DNA of 64,000 nucleotides from NCBI RefSeq assembly GCF_000152865.1, contig NZ_CH672390.1, positions 2,831,468 through 2,895,467 of the forward strand. The letters are read 5' to 3'. The notes beneath the pieces are model-generated. The model did not search any database, was not told where the DNA came from, and worked only from the letters and a program-made list of their open reading frames with translations. Position numbers and translations under genes: made by a program. The DNA is from Erythrobacter sp. NAP1 (lineage in GTDB: Bacteria > Pseudomonadota > Alphaproteobacteria > Sphingomonadales > Sphingomonadaceae). This document shows, one piece after another, positions 20,565-29,767 of this stretch; within the stretch, counting starts at the first letter, position 1, and each line of letters opens with the position of its first letter.

Positions 20565-20768
20565 ATGATTGACTATTTCGCACTCGCGCTGGGCCACGGC
20601 CTGTTGGCGCTCGCCTTGCTTCGGCTGGTGTTGCGCGAGGAAACCGACGTCGATCCGCGTCTCAGGGAACTGGACGAAAAGGCCGAGGCGGCGCGCGAGG
20701 AGGGCAGCGCGGCGAGCCGCAATGCGCGCCGGCGTGCGCAGATGAAGGACGGGTCGGGCCCGAAATGA
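20565..20768 (+). CDS. 67-residue membrane-anchored small protein
   Basis: A short gene upstream of the O-ligase. The product is MIDYFALALGHGLLALALLR at the start, one hydrophobic helix (residues 3-23), followed by a charged amphipathic tail (LRELDEKAEAAREEGSAASRNARRRAQMKDG). The stop overlaps the ligase ATG (ATGA). This coupling plus a sensible membrane-plus-tail pattern argues that it is real. No family is recognised. It may be an assembly partner of the polysaccharide ligase or simply a leader reading frame. Confidence 0.65.
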   Translation: MIDYFALALGHGLLALALLRLVLREETDVDPRLRELDEKAEAAREEGSAASRNARRRAQMKDGSGPK

Positions 20769-22147
20769 TCGATCTCTTCCTTATCGCCTTTATCGGATAT
20801 GTGCTGGTGCTCGGCATCAAGCGCCCGTTCCTTTGGGTGCTGCTCTATATCTATATCGACATCCTCGCCCCTCAGCGCATCGGCTATTCGCTGATCACAT
20901 CGCTGTCGGTGTCGCTGATTGCGTTCGCGGCGGCGTTCGGAGGCTGGCTCGCGCTCGACAGCAAGAAGGGCGCGCGCTTCACCGGCAGACAGGGGCTGAT
21001 GCTGCTGTTTCTGCTTTACTGCTGGTGGACGACGGGCTTTGCCGACTTTCCCGAAAACGCTGCGACCAAGTGGGACTGGGTGTGGAAGGCGATGCTGTTC
21101 GCCATCTTCCTGCCGCTGACGCTGACTACGCGGCTGCGGATCGAAGGCGCGCTTCTAACCATGCTCCTGTCGATGGCGGTCATCATCGTCGGCGGCGGGA
21201 TCAAGGTCGTCTTCGGCGGCGGCGGATACGAGACCCGCATGCTGATCGTGAACGATAATTCCGGCATCTATGAGACCAGCGTCCTAGCCTGCATGGCGAT
21301 CGCGATCATCCCCGCGATCCACTGGTTCACGCGGCATGGTACGATCTTTCCGCCCGACTGGCGCGTGAAGCTGTTCGGCTATGCCTTCATTTTCGCCTGC
21401 ATCCTGATCCCTGTCGGCACCGAAGCGCGCACGGGGCTTGTCTGTTTTGCGGTGCTGCTGCTGCTCACCTTCCGGCATGTGAAGAACAAGGTGCTCTTCG
21501 CTGGGCTTGGCGCGATTGCGATGATCGCGGCGATCCCGTTCCTGCCCGCCAGCTTTACCGAGCGCATGGGCACGATCACCGAGTTCGAGCAGGACCAGAG
21601 CGCCTCGACCCGCGTCGCGGTGTGGAGCTGGACGCTCGATTACGCTGCCGAGAATCCGTGGGGCGGCGGGTTCGACGCCTATCGCGGCAATTCGTTCGAA
21701 TACCGCATGCGCGTGGAAGAGACTGCGGGCGGCACAACCTCGGTCACCTATCAGGACGTGGTCGATGAGGCGCGTGCCTATCACTCGGCGATTTTCGAGG
21801 TTCTGGGCGAGCAAGGCTATCCCGGCCTTATCCTGTGGAGCCTGATCCAGATCACCGGCCTTGTCTCGATGGCGCGCATCCGCAAACGATGGAAGGGACG
21901 CGTGGGACCGGACAAGCAATGGCAGGCGCCACTGGCCTCAGCCTTGGCGCAGGCGCAGATCATCTATCTCGTCGGCGCGCTCTTTACAGGCATCGCCTAC
22001 ACCCCGCCGATGCTGCTTTTGCTCGCCTTCCAGATCGGATTGTCGAGTTACCTCAAGCAATGCGAAGAGCCCGTTGAAGCTGCGACCGCGCGCCCTGTAT
22101 CGCGCCGCGCGCGTCCGACGATCGGCAAACCGAGCGAGGCTATATGA
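20765..22147 (+). CDS. O-glycosylation ligase/polymerase, exosortase-A-associated type
   Basis: A 460-residue integral membrane protein with about ten hydrophobic segments. It begins MIDLFLIAFIGYVLVLGIKRPFLWVLLYIYIDIL, the pattern of the exosortase-A-associated probable O-glycosylation ligase model (PEP_O_lig_1), distantly related to Wzy/WaaL. A periplasmic loop around residues 295-335 has ENPWGGGFDAYRGNSFEYRM and ARAYHSAIFEVLGEQGYPG, the Wzy-like loop with conserved His and Gly. It likely transfers or polymerises lipid-linked glycan. It overlaps its neighbours on both sides (ATGA), giving a three-gene operon. Confidence 0.85.
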   Translation: MIDLFLIAFIGYVLVLGIKRPFLWVLLYIYIDILAPQRIGYSLITSLSVSLIAFAAAFGGWLALDSKKGARFTGRQGLMLLFLLYCWWTTGFADFPENAATKWDWVWKAMLFAIFLPLTLTTRLRIEGALLTMLLSMAVIIVGGGIKVVFGGGGYETRMLIVNDNSGIYETSVLACMAIAIIPAIHWFTRHGTIFPPDWRVKLFGYAFIFACILIPVGTEARTGLVCFAVLLLLTFRHVKNKVLFAGLGAIAMIAAIPFLPASFTERMGTITEFEQDQSASTRVAVWSWTLDYAAENPWGGGFDAYRGNSFEYRMRVEETAGGTTSVTYQDVVDEARAYHSAIFEVLGEQGYPGLILWSLIQITGLVSMARIRKRWKGRVGPDKQWQAPLASALAQAQIIYLVGALFTGIAYTPPMLLLLAFQIGLSSYLKQCEEPVEAATARPVSRRARPTIGKPSEAI

Positions 22148-23241
22148 GCGTTGCCGGATCGCCCGTTTCAAAATCGCGTCTGCAGCTTGACCAGCTGACG
22201 GGTTTGCGCGGGCTCGCGGCGTGGTTCGTGGTGCTCTACCACATCCGCCTCAGCCTCACCGCGATCCTACCGGGCGAAGCCATCGCGGTGTTCTCCAAGG
22301 GTTATCTCGCGGTCGATTTCTTCTTCATGCTCTCAGGCTTCGTTATGTGGCTAAGCTATGGCGAGAAGTTCCGAACCCAAGGCTGGGCGCAGACCCGCCC
22401 GTTCCTGTGGAAGCGATTTGCGCGCGTCTGGCCGCTTCACGCGCTGGTTCTGTCAGGCTTTGCGATGCTGGCGCTCATGCTCGCGCTGACAGGCCGCCCC
22501 ACCGGCAACTATCCGTTGGCAGAGTTGCCACTTCACGTTCTGCTGATCCAGAACTGGGGGTTTACGAGTGAGCTTGCATGGAACCCGCCCGCCTGGTCGA
22601 TCAGCGCCGAGTTTGCGGCTTATCTTGCGTTTCCCGCGCTCATCCTCGCAGTCCGATGGGAGCGGCTTGGGCTTCCGTCGCTGATTGCGGCGCTGGGAGC
22701 GATGGCTTTGTGTCTGCACGCCTGGTTCGCAGGGCTCGGATACGCGATCCTGGACGACGACATACCGCGCACCGGCCTCGTACGCTGCCTTGCCGAGTTC
22801 ACCATGGGGATCGCGCTTGCACAGATTTGGCGGCAGATGCGCGATGCGGGACGTGGCGGCGCGATACCTTTCGCGGTCAGCGCCGCGCTAGCCATCGCGG
22901 GGCTCGCACTTGGCCTTCCCGAAACGCTATGGGTTCCGGCCTGCTTTGCAAGCCTGCTGCTCGCGCTCGCACTTGATGGCGGCATTCCCGCCCGCGTTCT
23001 GGGATCGGGCCCGCTCGTTAAACTCGGCGACTGGAGCTATGCGACGTACCTTTCGCACTATCTTCTGTTCGTGGTTTTCAAACTGGCCTTTGTCGGCAGC
23101 GATCTCCAGATCGGCTGGATCGGCCTTGCCGTCTATGGCGCGCTCGTTCTTGCCGTCTCCGCAGCGCTCTTTGCCGGATTCGAGAAACCGGCGCAGAAAT
23201 GGCTTAATCAGCGTACTCCCCTGCTTCTCAAGTCCGCCTGA
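22144..23241 (+). CDS. Acyltransferase family 3 (OafA/YrhL-like)
   Basis: A 365-residue integral membrane acyltransferase that O-acetylates or acylates surface sugars. The family opening LDQLTGLRGLAAWFVVLYHIRLS includes the RGLAA motif and catalytic-region His. GYLAVDFFFMLSGFVMWLSYG and RFARVWPLHALVL follow, all typical. Around ten membrane helices are visible. The start overlaps the O-ligase stop, which implies that it decorates the glycan made by this locus. The C-terminus ends with FEKPAQKWLNQR, also usual. Confidence 0.92.
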   Translation: MSVAGSPVSKSRLQLDQLTGLRGLAAWFVVLYHIRLSLTAILPGEAIAVFSKGYLAVDFFFMLSGFVMWLSYGEKFRTQGWAQTRPFLWKRFARVWPLHALVLSGFAMLALMLALTGRPTGNYPLAELPLHVLLIQNWGFTSELAWNPPAWSISAEFAAYLAFPALILAVRWERLGLPSLIAALGAMALCLHAWFAGLGYAILDDDIPRTGLVRCLAEFTMGIALAQIWRQMRDAGRGGAIPFAVSAALAIAGLALGLPETLWVPACFASLLLALALDGGIPARVLGSGPLVKLGDWSYATYLSHYLLFVVFKLAFVGSDLQIGWIGLAVYGALVLAVSAALFAGFEKPAQKWLNQRTPLLLKSA

Positions 23242-23345
23242 CGTTAGGGCACGCTACGTCCGAGTGCCGGGGGCTTGCCCTCGCGGCGTTTGTCGCCCAA
23301 ACCGCGCGCGGATTTAGGGACTCAACACTCAAAAGGGAGAGCCAA

Positions 23346-23795
23346 ATGACCCCGCAGGATCTCGCAGCCAAAGTTGGCGAAACCATCGGCACCAGTGACT
23401 GGGTCGAGATGAGCCAGGAACGCATCAACCAGTTTGCCGATGCGACCGGTGACCACCAGTTCATTCATATCGACGAAGAAAAGGCCAAGATGACCCCGTT
23501 CGGCGGGACCATCGCGCACGGCTTCCTCACACTTTCGATGATGCCTTACCTTGGCGCGAACAGCGACACGCCCAAGCTCGACGGCGTGAAGATGGGCGTG
23601 AACTATGGCGGCAACAAATGCCGTTTCCTCTCGCCCGTGCGTGCAGGAAAGCGCATTCGTGGCCACTGGAAGCTCACCGAAATGGTCGAAAAGCGCCCCG
23701 GCCAGTGGCAGCAGACCTGCGAAGTGACGATGGAGATCGAGGGCGAGGAAACGCCTGCTCTGATCTGCGAGTGGATCACTCTCTACTTCGTCTGA
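23346..23795 (+). CDS. MaoC-family (R)-enoyl-CoA hydratase
   Basis: A 149-residue hot-dog-fold hydratase acting on trans-2-enoyl-CoA to give (R)-3-hydroxyacyl-CoA. The hydratase-2 motif is plain: FADATGDHQFIHIDEEKAKM with the catalytic Asp and His, followed by FGGTIAHGFLTLSMM. An AAGGGAGA ribosome site lies just before the ATG. Enzymes of this size (PhaJ type) can feed beta-oxidation intermediates into PHA, which fits a thiolase immediately downstream and a PHB depolymerase in this window. Function on PHA is inferred. Confidence 0.9.
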   Translation: MTPQDLAAKVGETIGTSDWVEMSQERINQFADATGDHQFIHIDEEKAKMTPFGGTIAHGFLTLSMMPYLGANSDTPKLDGVKMGVNYGGNKCRFLSPVRAGKRIRGHWKLTEMVEKRPGQWQQTCEVTMEIEGEETPALICEWITLYFV

Positions 23796-23899
23796 AGCCC
23801 ACTTTCAGCGCGCGAAGAAAATCTGACGCGCTTTTGACCTATTCAGTCTCCATCTTGTGAAGACGGGGACGGACCCACACGTTTGAAAGGATACCTCTC

Positions 23900-25081
23900 A
23901 TGTCACGCGATGCAGTCATCGTCTCCACCGCTCGCACGCCGATTGGCCGTGCTTACAAGGGCGGCTTCAACGCCACGCCGGGCGCAACGCTCGGTTCGCT
24001 TTCCTTCGCTCCTGCCGTTGAGCGCGCCGGTATCGACGCCGGCGAGATCGACGATGTCGTTTGGGGCGCTGTCCTCACGCAAGGCACGCAGGCCGGCAAT
24101 ATCGGTCGCCAGGTCGCACTTCGCGGCGGCGCTCCGGTGACGGTGGCTGCCCAGACGATCGACCGTCAGTGTTCCTCGGGCCTGATGGCAATTGCGACGG
24201 CTGCCAAGCAGATCGTGGTCGACAATATGAATGTGGTCGTCGGCGGCGGTCAGGACTCGATCTCGATGGTCCAGACGCCCGAAATGCGCGTCGCTCCCGA
24301 CCCCTCGCTGATCGCGATGCACAAGGACGTCTACATGCCGATGCTCGGCACCGCAGAGACGGTTGCTGCGCGCTACAATATCAGCCGCGAAGCGCAGGAC
24401 GAATACGCGCTCCAGTCGCAGATGCGCACCGCAGCAGCTCAGGAAGCGGGCAAGTTCGACGACGAGATCGTGCCCGTCAGCACCACCATGATGGTCAAGG
24501 ACAAGGAAACCGGCGAAATCTCGCAGGTCGAAACCACCATCACCAAGGACGAAGGCAACCGCCCCTCGACCACGCTTGAAGGCCTCCAGAGCCTCAACCC
24601 GGTGATGGGCCCGGACAAGGTCATCACTGCGGGCAACGCCTCGCAGCTTTCCGACGGTTCTTCGGCAAGCGTTTTGATGGAAGCCAAGCTTGCCGAGCAG
24701 AAGGGTCTTCAGCCGCTTGGCCGTTATGTCGGCATGGCTGTTGCCGGAACCGAGCCTGACGAAATGGGCATCGGCCCGGTCTTCGCCATTCCCAAGCTGC
24801 TCAAGCAGACCGGCCTCAAGATGGACGATATCGGCCTTTGGGAACTGAACGAGGCGTTTGCGGTGCAGGTGCTCTACTGCCGCGACAAGCTCGGCATCGA
24901 TAACGACATCCTCAACGTCAATGGCGGCTCGATCTCGATCGGCCACCCTTATGGCATGACCGGCGCACGCTGCACCGGCCACGCGCTGATCGAAGGCAAG
25001 CGCCGCGGTGCGAAATATGTCGTCGTCACGATGTGCGTCGGCGGCGGCATGGGCGCAGCTGGCCTGTTCGAGGTCTTCTAA
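23900..25081 (+). CDS. Acetyl-CoA acyltransferase (thiolase)
   Basis: A 393-residue thiolase that cleaves 3-ketoacyl-CoA or condenses acetyl-CoA. Catalytic Cys91 is in [11 protein letters not shown]. The His lies in [19 protein letters not shown] and the second Cys in [15 protein letters not shown]. Length is standard. A GGATACCTCTC leader lies before the ATG and a possible -35 TTGACC at about 23835. It starts 104 bases after the MaoC gene, so separate transcription is possible. Degradative and biosynthetic thiolases cannot be separated from this sequence. Confidence 0.93.
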   Translation: MSRDAVIVSTARTPIGRAYKGGFNATPGATLGSLSFAPAVERAGIDAGEIDDVVWGAVLTQGTQAGNIGRQVALRGGAPVTVAAQTIDRQCSSGLMAIATAAKQIVVDNMNVVVGGGQDSISMVQTPEMRVAPDPSLIAMHKDVYMPMLGTAETVAARYNISREAQDEYALQSQMRTAAAQEAGKFDDEIVPVSTTMMVKDKETGEISQVETTITKDEGNRPSTTLEGLQSLNPVMGPDKVITAGNASQLSDGSSASVLMEAKLAEQKGLQPLGRYVGMAVAGTEPDEMGIGPVFAIPKLLKQTGLKMDDIGLWELNEAFAVQVLYCRDKLGIDNDILNVNGGSISIGHPYGMTGARCTGHALIEGKRRGAKYVVVTMCVGGGMGAAGLFEVF

Positions 25082-25098
25082 GCAAGGGGTTGACCCTG

Positions 25099-26061
25099 AT
25101 GACAGATGGGCGCTGGCCTGTTCTCGATTACGCAGCCGACAAGGCGATGATCGAGACGTGCCACGCCTATCTGCAGATTATCGGCAAGCTTCCCACCCGT
25201 GCGCGGGTATGGACCAATCATGGGTGGCAGCTTGCCCTTCGCGTGACGCCGCGCGGCTTTCGCACCTACCCGGTAGCCGTCGGCGATCACGAAGCGGAAT
25301 TGCTGTTCGATTGCCTCGCAAGCGAGGTAGTGCTCGAAACCTCCGCGGGATTCCGAGGCTCGGTTGCGCTCCATGGGCAGACGGTCGCCGAGCTTTTTCA
25401 GAGCCTAACGGGGCTTCTAAGGCGCGCTGGGATCGCGCCGGACATTGGCGGCTCGCCCAATGAGGTCGACCCCGCAGTCCCTTTCCAATCCGATGACCGC
25501 CCGCGCAAATGGGACGAGGGCGCACTGCGCCGCTTCCACGCCGCTTTCCGCAGCGCCGACCGGGTCTTCACGCACTTCCGCAGCTTCTTCGTCGGCAAGT
25601 CCAGTCCAAGCCATCTCTTCTGGGGCAGCTTCGACTTGGCCGTCACGCGCTTCTCCGGGAAAGAAGCCCCGCTCCACCCGGGCGGTGTTCCCAACCTGCC
25701 TGACCGTGCCACGCGCGAAGCCTATAGCCACGAGGTCGCCAGCGCCGGTTTCTGGTTAGGCGGCGGTGGGATCGAGGAAGCGGCTTTCTACGCCTACGGA
25801 TATCCCACCCCTGATGGCATTGCGGAAGCTTCACTGGAAACCGATGGCGCATACTGGGATGCGCAGCTTGGCGAGTTCATCCTGCCCTATGCGGCAGTTG
25901 CGATGGCCGATGACCCGGACAAGGCGCTGATTGGTTTCCTGCATGAGACCTACGAGGCAATCGCGGAGCGCGCAGGCTGGGACAGGGCCGCGCTGGAGAT
26001 ACCCGGCGGACGATTGGGACGGCCCTATGATGTTGCCAAACTGAGGGATATGCGCGGATGA
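25099..26061 (+). CDS. DUF5996 family protein
   Basis: A 320-residue soluble protein with the conserved features I associate with DUF5996: CHAYLQIIGKLP, the FDLAVTRFSGK core preceded by GKSSPSHLFWGS, and REAYSHEVASAGFWLGG. The tail includes GEFILPYAAVAMADDP and GWDRAALE. The biochemical role of the family is unknown. The ATG at 25099 follows an AAGGGGTT ribosome site; longer in-frame starts overlap the thiolase. Its stop overlaps the next gene, a membrane protein. Confidence 0.85.
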   Translation: MTDGRWPVLDYAADKAMIETCHAYLQIIGKLPTRARVWTNHGWQLALRVTPRGFRTYPVAVGDHEAELLFDCLASEVVLETSAGFRGSVALHGQTVAELFQSLTGLLRRAGIAPDIGGSPNEVDPAVPFQSDDRPRKWDEGALRRFHAAFRSADRVFTHFRSFFVGKSSPSHLFWGSFDLAVTRFSGKEAPLHPGGVPNLPDRATREAYSHEVASAGFWLGGGGIEEAAFYAYGYPTPDGIAEASLETDGAYWDAQLGEFILPYAAVAMADDPDKALIGFLHETYEAIAERAGWDRAALEIPGGRLGRPYDVAKLRDMRG

Positions 26062-26501
26062 CCGGAGGCCGCGACCGTGCTCGCCTTGTCGCATCGCACT
26101 GGGTCTGGCTGTTCGTGATCCTGCTTGTGTCTAGCGCGTTTGATTACTGGGACCATATCTCGCGTCCAGGATCGGTCTTTGCTCAGGCTCCGATAGCCTG
26201 GCTGGGGTTTACTGTCGCATCGTTCCTGACGTTGTTCGCGATTGCGCGCGTCGCTGCATGGGCGCTTGGCCGGTTTGCGCGCTTGCCCGAGCTCCCCGCG
26301 TCGACCCTCGGTATCCTGTTAGCGGTTGCAGTTCACCTGCTCATCGCCGGCCCATTGTGGGACCGGGTTTTCTGGTTGGGGAGGCTGCAATTTGATGCGG
26401 TCCTCATGCCGGCATTCATCGCCGCGCTGCTTTATCTGTTTTACCGGGCAGTCTTTGCACTGATCCAGCGCCTGATGGTCCCGCCGCGTAGCCGCGCATA
26501 G
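26058..26501 (+). CDS. Four-helix membrane protein, unknown function
   Basis: A 147-residue protein with four hydrophobic segments (residues about 12-32, 44-68, 81-102, 112-132) and a basic C-terminus (QRLMVPPRSRA). No catalytic motif or family is recognised. The ATG overlaps the DUF5996 stop (ATGA), so it is co-translated with that protein, and a functional link between the two is the only clue to its job. It ends nine bases from a convergent gene. Confidence 0.7.
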   Translation: MTGGRDRARLVASHWVWLFVILLVSSAFDYWDHISRPGSVFAQAPIAWLGFTVASFLTLFAIARVAAWALGRFARLPELPASTLGILLAVAVHLLIAGPLWDRVFWLGRLQFDAVLMPAFIAALLYLFYRAVFALIQRLMVPPRSRA

Positions 26502-26510
26502 GCGCTGCTC

Positions 26511-27518
26511 CTATCCAAGAAGCCGCTGCGCCTCTTCGTCGATCACGGCTATGACTTCGGCGGCGCTGGCATTACTGCGGATAAGGCCGGTGCTTTCGCC
26601 TACAGTTACGTGCGCTCGCGAATAGTCGCCGGTTGCAACGCCTTCTTTGTAGCGTGCAACTGCGGCAGCGGGGTCAGCGGCAAGCTCTTTGATGCGGCCC
26701 TCCCACTCGCGGTGGATCGCGTTTCTCAGAGCGCGGAAATCGAAGTGGGCAGGCCAATTTTTCTCGCGCAGGATGTCGAACACTTTCGAGCGGGCTGAAC
26801 CGTCGCCGCACGCGTTGACCGCCTCCGCAATCGCCGCATCGGGAGCAAGCGATTCCCGCGTTGCCCATAAGCGCGACCCGACAAGCGCACCGTCTGCACC
26901 AAGCATGAGCGCAGCGGCCAGGCCGCGACCATCCGCTACGCCACCGGCAGCGAGCAGTTGAACGTGTGGCGCATGACCTGCAAGCCAGTCCGCAATTTCG
27001 GGCACGAGCGTGAACGTGCCGCGACCGTCGAGGGCGTTCATGCCATGCCCGCCAGCCTCACCGCCTTGCGCGACGATTACATTCGCGCCAGCGTCGACGG
27101 CTTCGGGCAGTTGCGCGATCGTCTGGATCTGGCAGATCAGAGGTACACTGGCATCGGTGATCCGCCTCGCAATCGCGGTCGGGTCACCGAAAGAGAGCAT
27201 GATAGCGGCAGGCTTTGCCGGACGCTCGAGCACCCAATCGAGCGCGGAGGCGTCCTCGTCCAGCTTCCAGGTGATGAACCCGCAGCCCAATTTCGCCAGG
27301 GCGGTTGCATCGCCCGCCAGCTCATCTTCGGCTGCCCCGTATTCGCGGCTCGTCCAGTCGAGATCGCCGTAACTCCCGCCGATCAGCGCGAGCGCTCCTG
27401 CCTTTGCGCAAGCGGCGGCCAGCGATCCTCCGGTCGCGAATGCCATTGGGGCAAGCGCAATCGGGGTGGTGAGGCCGAACCTTTTGGCAAACCGGCTCTC
27501 GCTCAGCCGAGTGCTCAT
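26511..27518 (-). CDS. Nitronate monooxygenase-like FMN oxidoreductase (NPD family)
   Basis: A 335-residue TIM-barrel flavoprotein. Family features are TPIALAPMAFATGGSLAAACAKAGALALIGG at the start, the GGEAGGHG phosphate-binding loop at about residues 149-156, and LAAGGVADGRGLAAALMLGADGALVGSRLWAT. Members oxidise nitronates or reduce quinones; the substrate here cannot be assigned. Its start overlaps the stop of the upstream sugar dehydrogenase (ATGA), so the two are co-translated. Confidence 0.87.
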   Translation of the reverse strand: MSTRLSESRFAKRFGLTTPIALAPMAFATGGSLAAACAKAGALALIGGSYGDLDWTSREYGAAEDELAGDATALAKLGCGFITWKLDEDASALDWVLERPAKPAAIMLSFGDPTAIARRITDASVPLICQIQTIAQLPEAVDAGANVIVAQGGEAGGHGMNALDGRGTFTLVPEIADWLAGHAPHVQLLAAGGVADGRGLAAALMLGADGALVGSRLWATRESLAPDAAIAEAVNACGDGSARSKVFDILREKNWPAHFDFRALRNAIHREWEGRIKELAADPAAAVARYKEGVATGDYSRAHVTVGESTGLIRSNASAAEVIAVIDEEAQRLLG

Positions 27519-29629
27519 TGCGCACTCTCATTCTCGCGCATGGCCATGATGTAATCGGTTAGCGCATCGATCTCTTCCTCGACCAGCACTCCCTCCCATG
27601 GAGGCATGGCGTAGCTCATCCCGACCGCTTCGCCGCCGCCCGAAATGGCAAGGCGAACATGGTCGCGGCTGCGCGTTGCGAATTCGTCCGAATGGAAACT
27701 GATCGGTGCCGCGCCTGCATTTTCCAACAATGCTGCGGCGTCCGGTCCGTCGCCATAGCCGTTCTCGCCGTGGCAACGCGCGCAATTGGTGACGTAGCTT
27801 TGACGGATTTCAAGCTCTGTGAGTGGGACAGCCTCTGCCGCCGCGGCTTGCCCACCGCCGCCAATGCTGGCCTGCGCGCCCGCATCCTTGCGCACCAGTT
27901 CGACGATGGCCCCGTTTGGCGAGGAGGAGGAGCCCATCACCGTGATGAGGATGCGATCATCAGGCGTCTGGATCATCGAGGTGAAGCCGCGCTGCGCATA
28001 TTTGTCAGCCTGCCCCAGCACCTCGACCTCTTCGGTGACTTCATCGACGGCAGGCATCGCCCAGAACTTGCCCGAGTAATTGTCGCCAAACAAATATTTG
28101 CCATCGAGGGTGGGCCAGCGCGACCCGCGATAGACGATCCCGCCGATGACCGAACGATCATAGGCGGTGTGGCGATAAGTAAAAGCAGGGCCTTTCTGCT
28201 GGCCGTGGATGACCGGCGGCGGCGCGAAGGTGGTGTCTTCGCGGCCTTCGATGAAGGGGAACTGGTAGTTCATGCCCTTCTCGATGACGTTGACTTCCTC
28301 CCACACGGTCGAGCCGACCTCGCCTGCCCAGATCGAACCGTTGGCCGGGTCGAAGGCGAAGCGGAAGGGATTGCGAAGACCGATGGCGTAAAATTCTCCC
28401 AAGGCGTCCTCGCGCCCGGCGAAGGGATTGTCGAGCGGTATCGAATAGCCGCGCGATGCTCCGTTTTCCGGCTGGCGCAGGATCGGGCCTGAGACGTCGC
28501 CACCCTGATTGAGCACGTCGATCCTGAGGATGCCACCTGCAAGCGTCGTGTCGATGGTCTGATGGCTGTCCGCCATGTCGAGCTCGCCAATGGCGATGTA
28601 GAGCATGTCGTCAGGGCCGACCTCGACATGCCCGCCATTGTGATACTGCGTGGGCGGGCGGCCGATCTCGATCAGGTTCTGCTGGCTTGCAAGCACGGCT
28701 TCGGGATCGCCCGCGCCAAGATCGAAGCGCGCTAGGTAGTTGGTCTGAGCGTCTGTCTCGAAGCTGGTGAAATAGGCGTAGAGAAAACTGCGACCTTCCT
28801 CGCCAAAGCGCGGGTCGAAATCAAAACCCATCGCACCGTTTTCGAGGTTCACCTCGCCCACCTGATCGGCGAAATCGACGAGCAATTCCTTGGTGCCGTT
28901 GTCAGGATAGCCGATGCGGTAGAGGCGTCCAGCGCGCTCGAGCACGACCATTTGGCCGGGTTCGCCCGGAACCATGCGGATCATGATCGGCTGAAGCAAC
29001 TGGGTCTGCGTGTTGACCGGCACAGTGATCCAGTCACCGTCGACCGAGACGTTCTGCTGTACGCGAAATTCCGCGACCGCATCGCGGAACTCCTGGCTCA
29101 CGACATAGGCAACCGCTGCTGCGAGCGGAGCGATGGTGACGAGGATCGCCAGCCATGCGAGCGGGTTCTTGAGCGAGGTGAAGAGCGCGACGATAACTTC
29201 GCCAAGGCGCCCGATGATGCCCTTCTCGCGGTTGCCGCCGAACACGGCATAACCGGCAACGAAAAGCACGACGCCAACCAGAAACGCGCCCACGAGCAGG
29301 CGATGCGGGAAGACGCTCGCGCTCATGAGGAACAGCGTCAGGGATCCTGCGCCCCACGCCGTGCCCCACGCATAGACCTGAGCGGCCGTGCGCCGAGCGG
29401 TTTCAAACACTCCCTGTTTTGCAAAAACAGCGACCAGCGAAAAGACGACAAGGCTCGCCACCATCAGATAAGTCACCGTGTTGGCGAGATCGTCTCCCGA
29501 AAGCTCGACTTCGGGAAGCGGCAGCGCGAGGCGGATGAGCGCGTGCGTCACGTCCACCAGCGCATAGCCCGCGCCCAGCGCCAGACCTGCGATGACCACG
29601 CTGATCGCTATTCCGAGAATTCTTTGCAT
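27515..29629 (-). CDS. Membrane-anchored PQQ-type sugar dehydrogenase fused to cytochrome c
   Basis: A 704-residue three-part protein. The first 180 residues carry about five membrane segments. The middle (about 190-575) resembles glucose/sorbosone dehydrogenases: ENGAMGFDFDPRFGEEGRSFLYAYF, YHNGGHVEVGPDDMLYIAIGE, YAIGLRNPFRFAFDP, GEVGSTVWEEVNVIEKGMNYQFP. A C-terminal cytochrome c domain has the haem motif CARCH at 616-620 and a likely axial Met675 in YAMPPW. It would oxidise an aldose or related compound in the periplasm and pass electrons to the bound haem. It starts the operon with the NPD oxidoreductase. The substrate is unknown. Confidence 0.85.
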   Translation of the reverse strand: MQRILGIAISVVIAGLALGAGYALVDVTHALIRLALPLPEVELSGDDLANTVTYLMVASLVVFSLVAVFAKQGVFETARRTAAQVYAWGTAWGAGSLTLFLMSASVFPHRLLVGAFLVGVVLFVAGYAVFGGNREKGIIGRLGEVIVALFTSLKNPLAWLAILVTIAPLAAAVAYVVSQEFRDAVAEFRVQQNVSVDGDWITVPVNTQTQLLQPIMIRMVPGEPGQMVVLERAGRLYRIGYPDNGTKELLVDFADQVGEVNLENGAMGFDFDPRFGEEGRSFLYAYFTSFETDAQTNYLARFDLGAGDPEAVLASQQNLIEIGRPPTQYHNGGHVEVGPDDMLYIAIGELDMADSHQTIDTTLAGGILRIDVLNQGGDVSGPILRQPENGASRGYSIPLDNPFAGREDALGEFYAIGLRNPFRFAFDPANGSIWAGEVGSTVWEEVNVIEKGMNYQFPFIEGREDTTFAPPPVIHGQQKGPAFTYRHTAYDRSVIGGIVYRGSRWPTLDGKYLFGDNYSGKFWAMPAVDEVTEEVEVLGQADKYAQRGFTSMIQTPDDRILITVMGSSSSPNGAIVELVRKDAGAQASIGGGGQAAAAEAVPLTELEIRQSYVTNCARCHGENGYGDGPDAAALLENAGAAPISFHSDEFATRSRDHVRLAISGGGEAVGMSYAMPPWEGVLVEEEIDALTDYIMAMRENESAQ

Positions 29630-29767
29630 AAATACCCTTCAATGCGCGAAGCGAAGGTGCGCTGGTGAGGCTGCACTGTTAACCGTGTTTTCGTAACAAT
29701 TCGCCTAACTGTGAATCGACAAACGACACGTCTGCCAACCCCCTTTCTGCAAGATTCCTCCGAAACC

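Noticed and set aside
29630-29767. Cobalamin riboswitch before the BtuB-like receptor
   Set aside because: The gap is under 140 bases and no B12-box-like word is visible.
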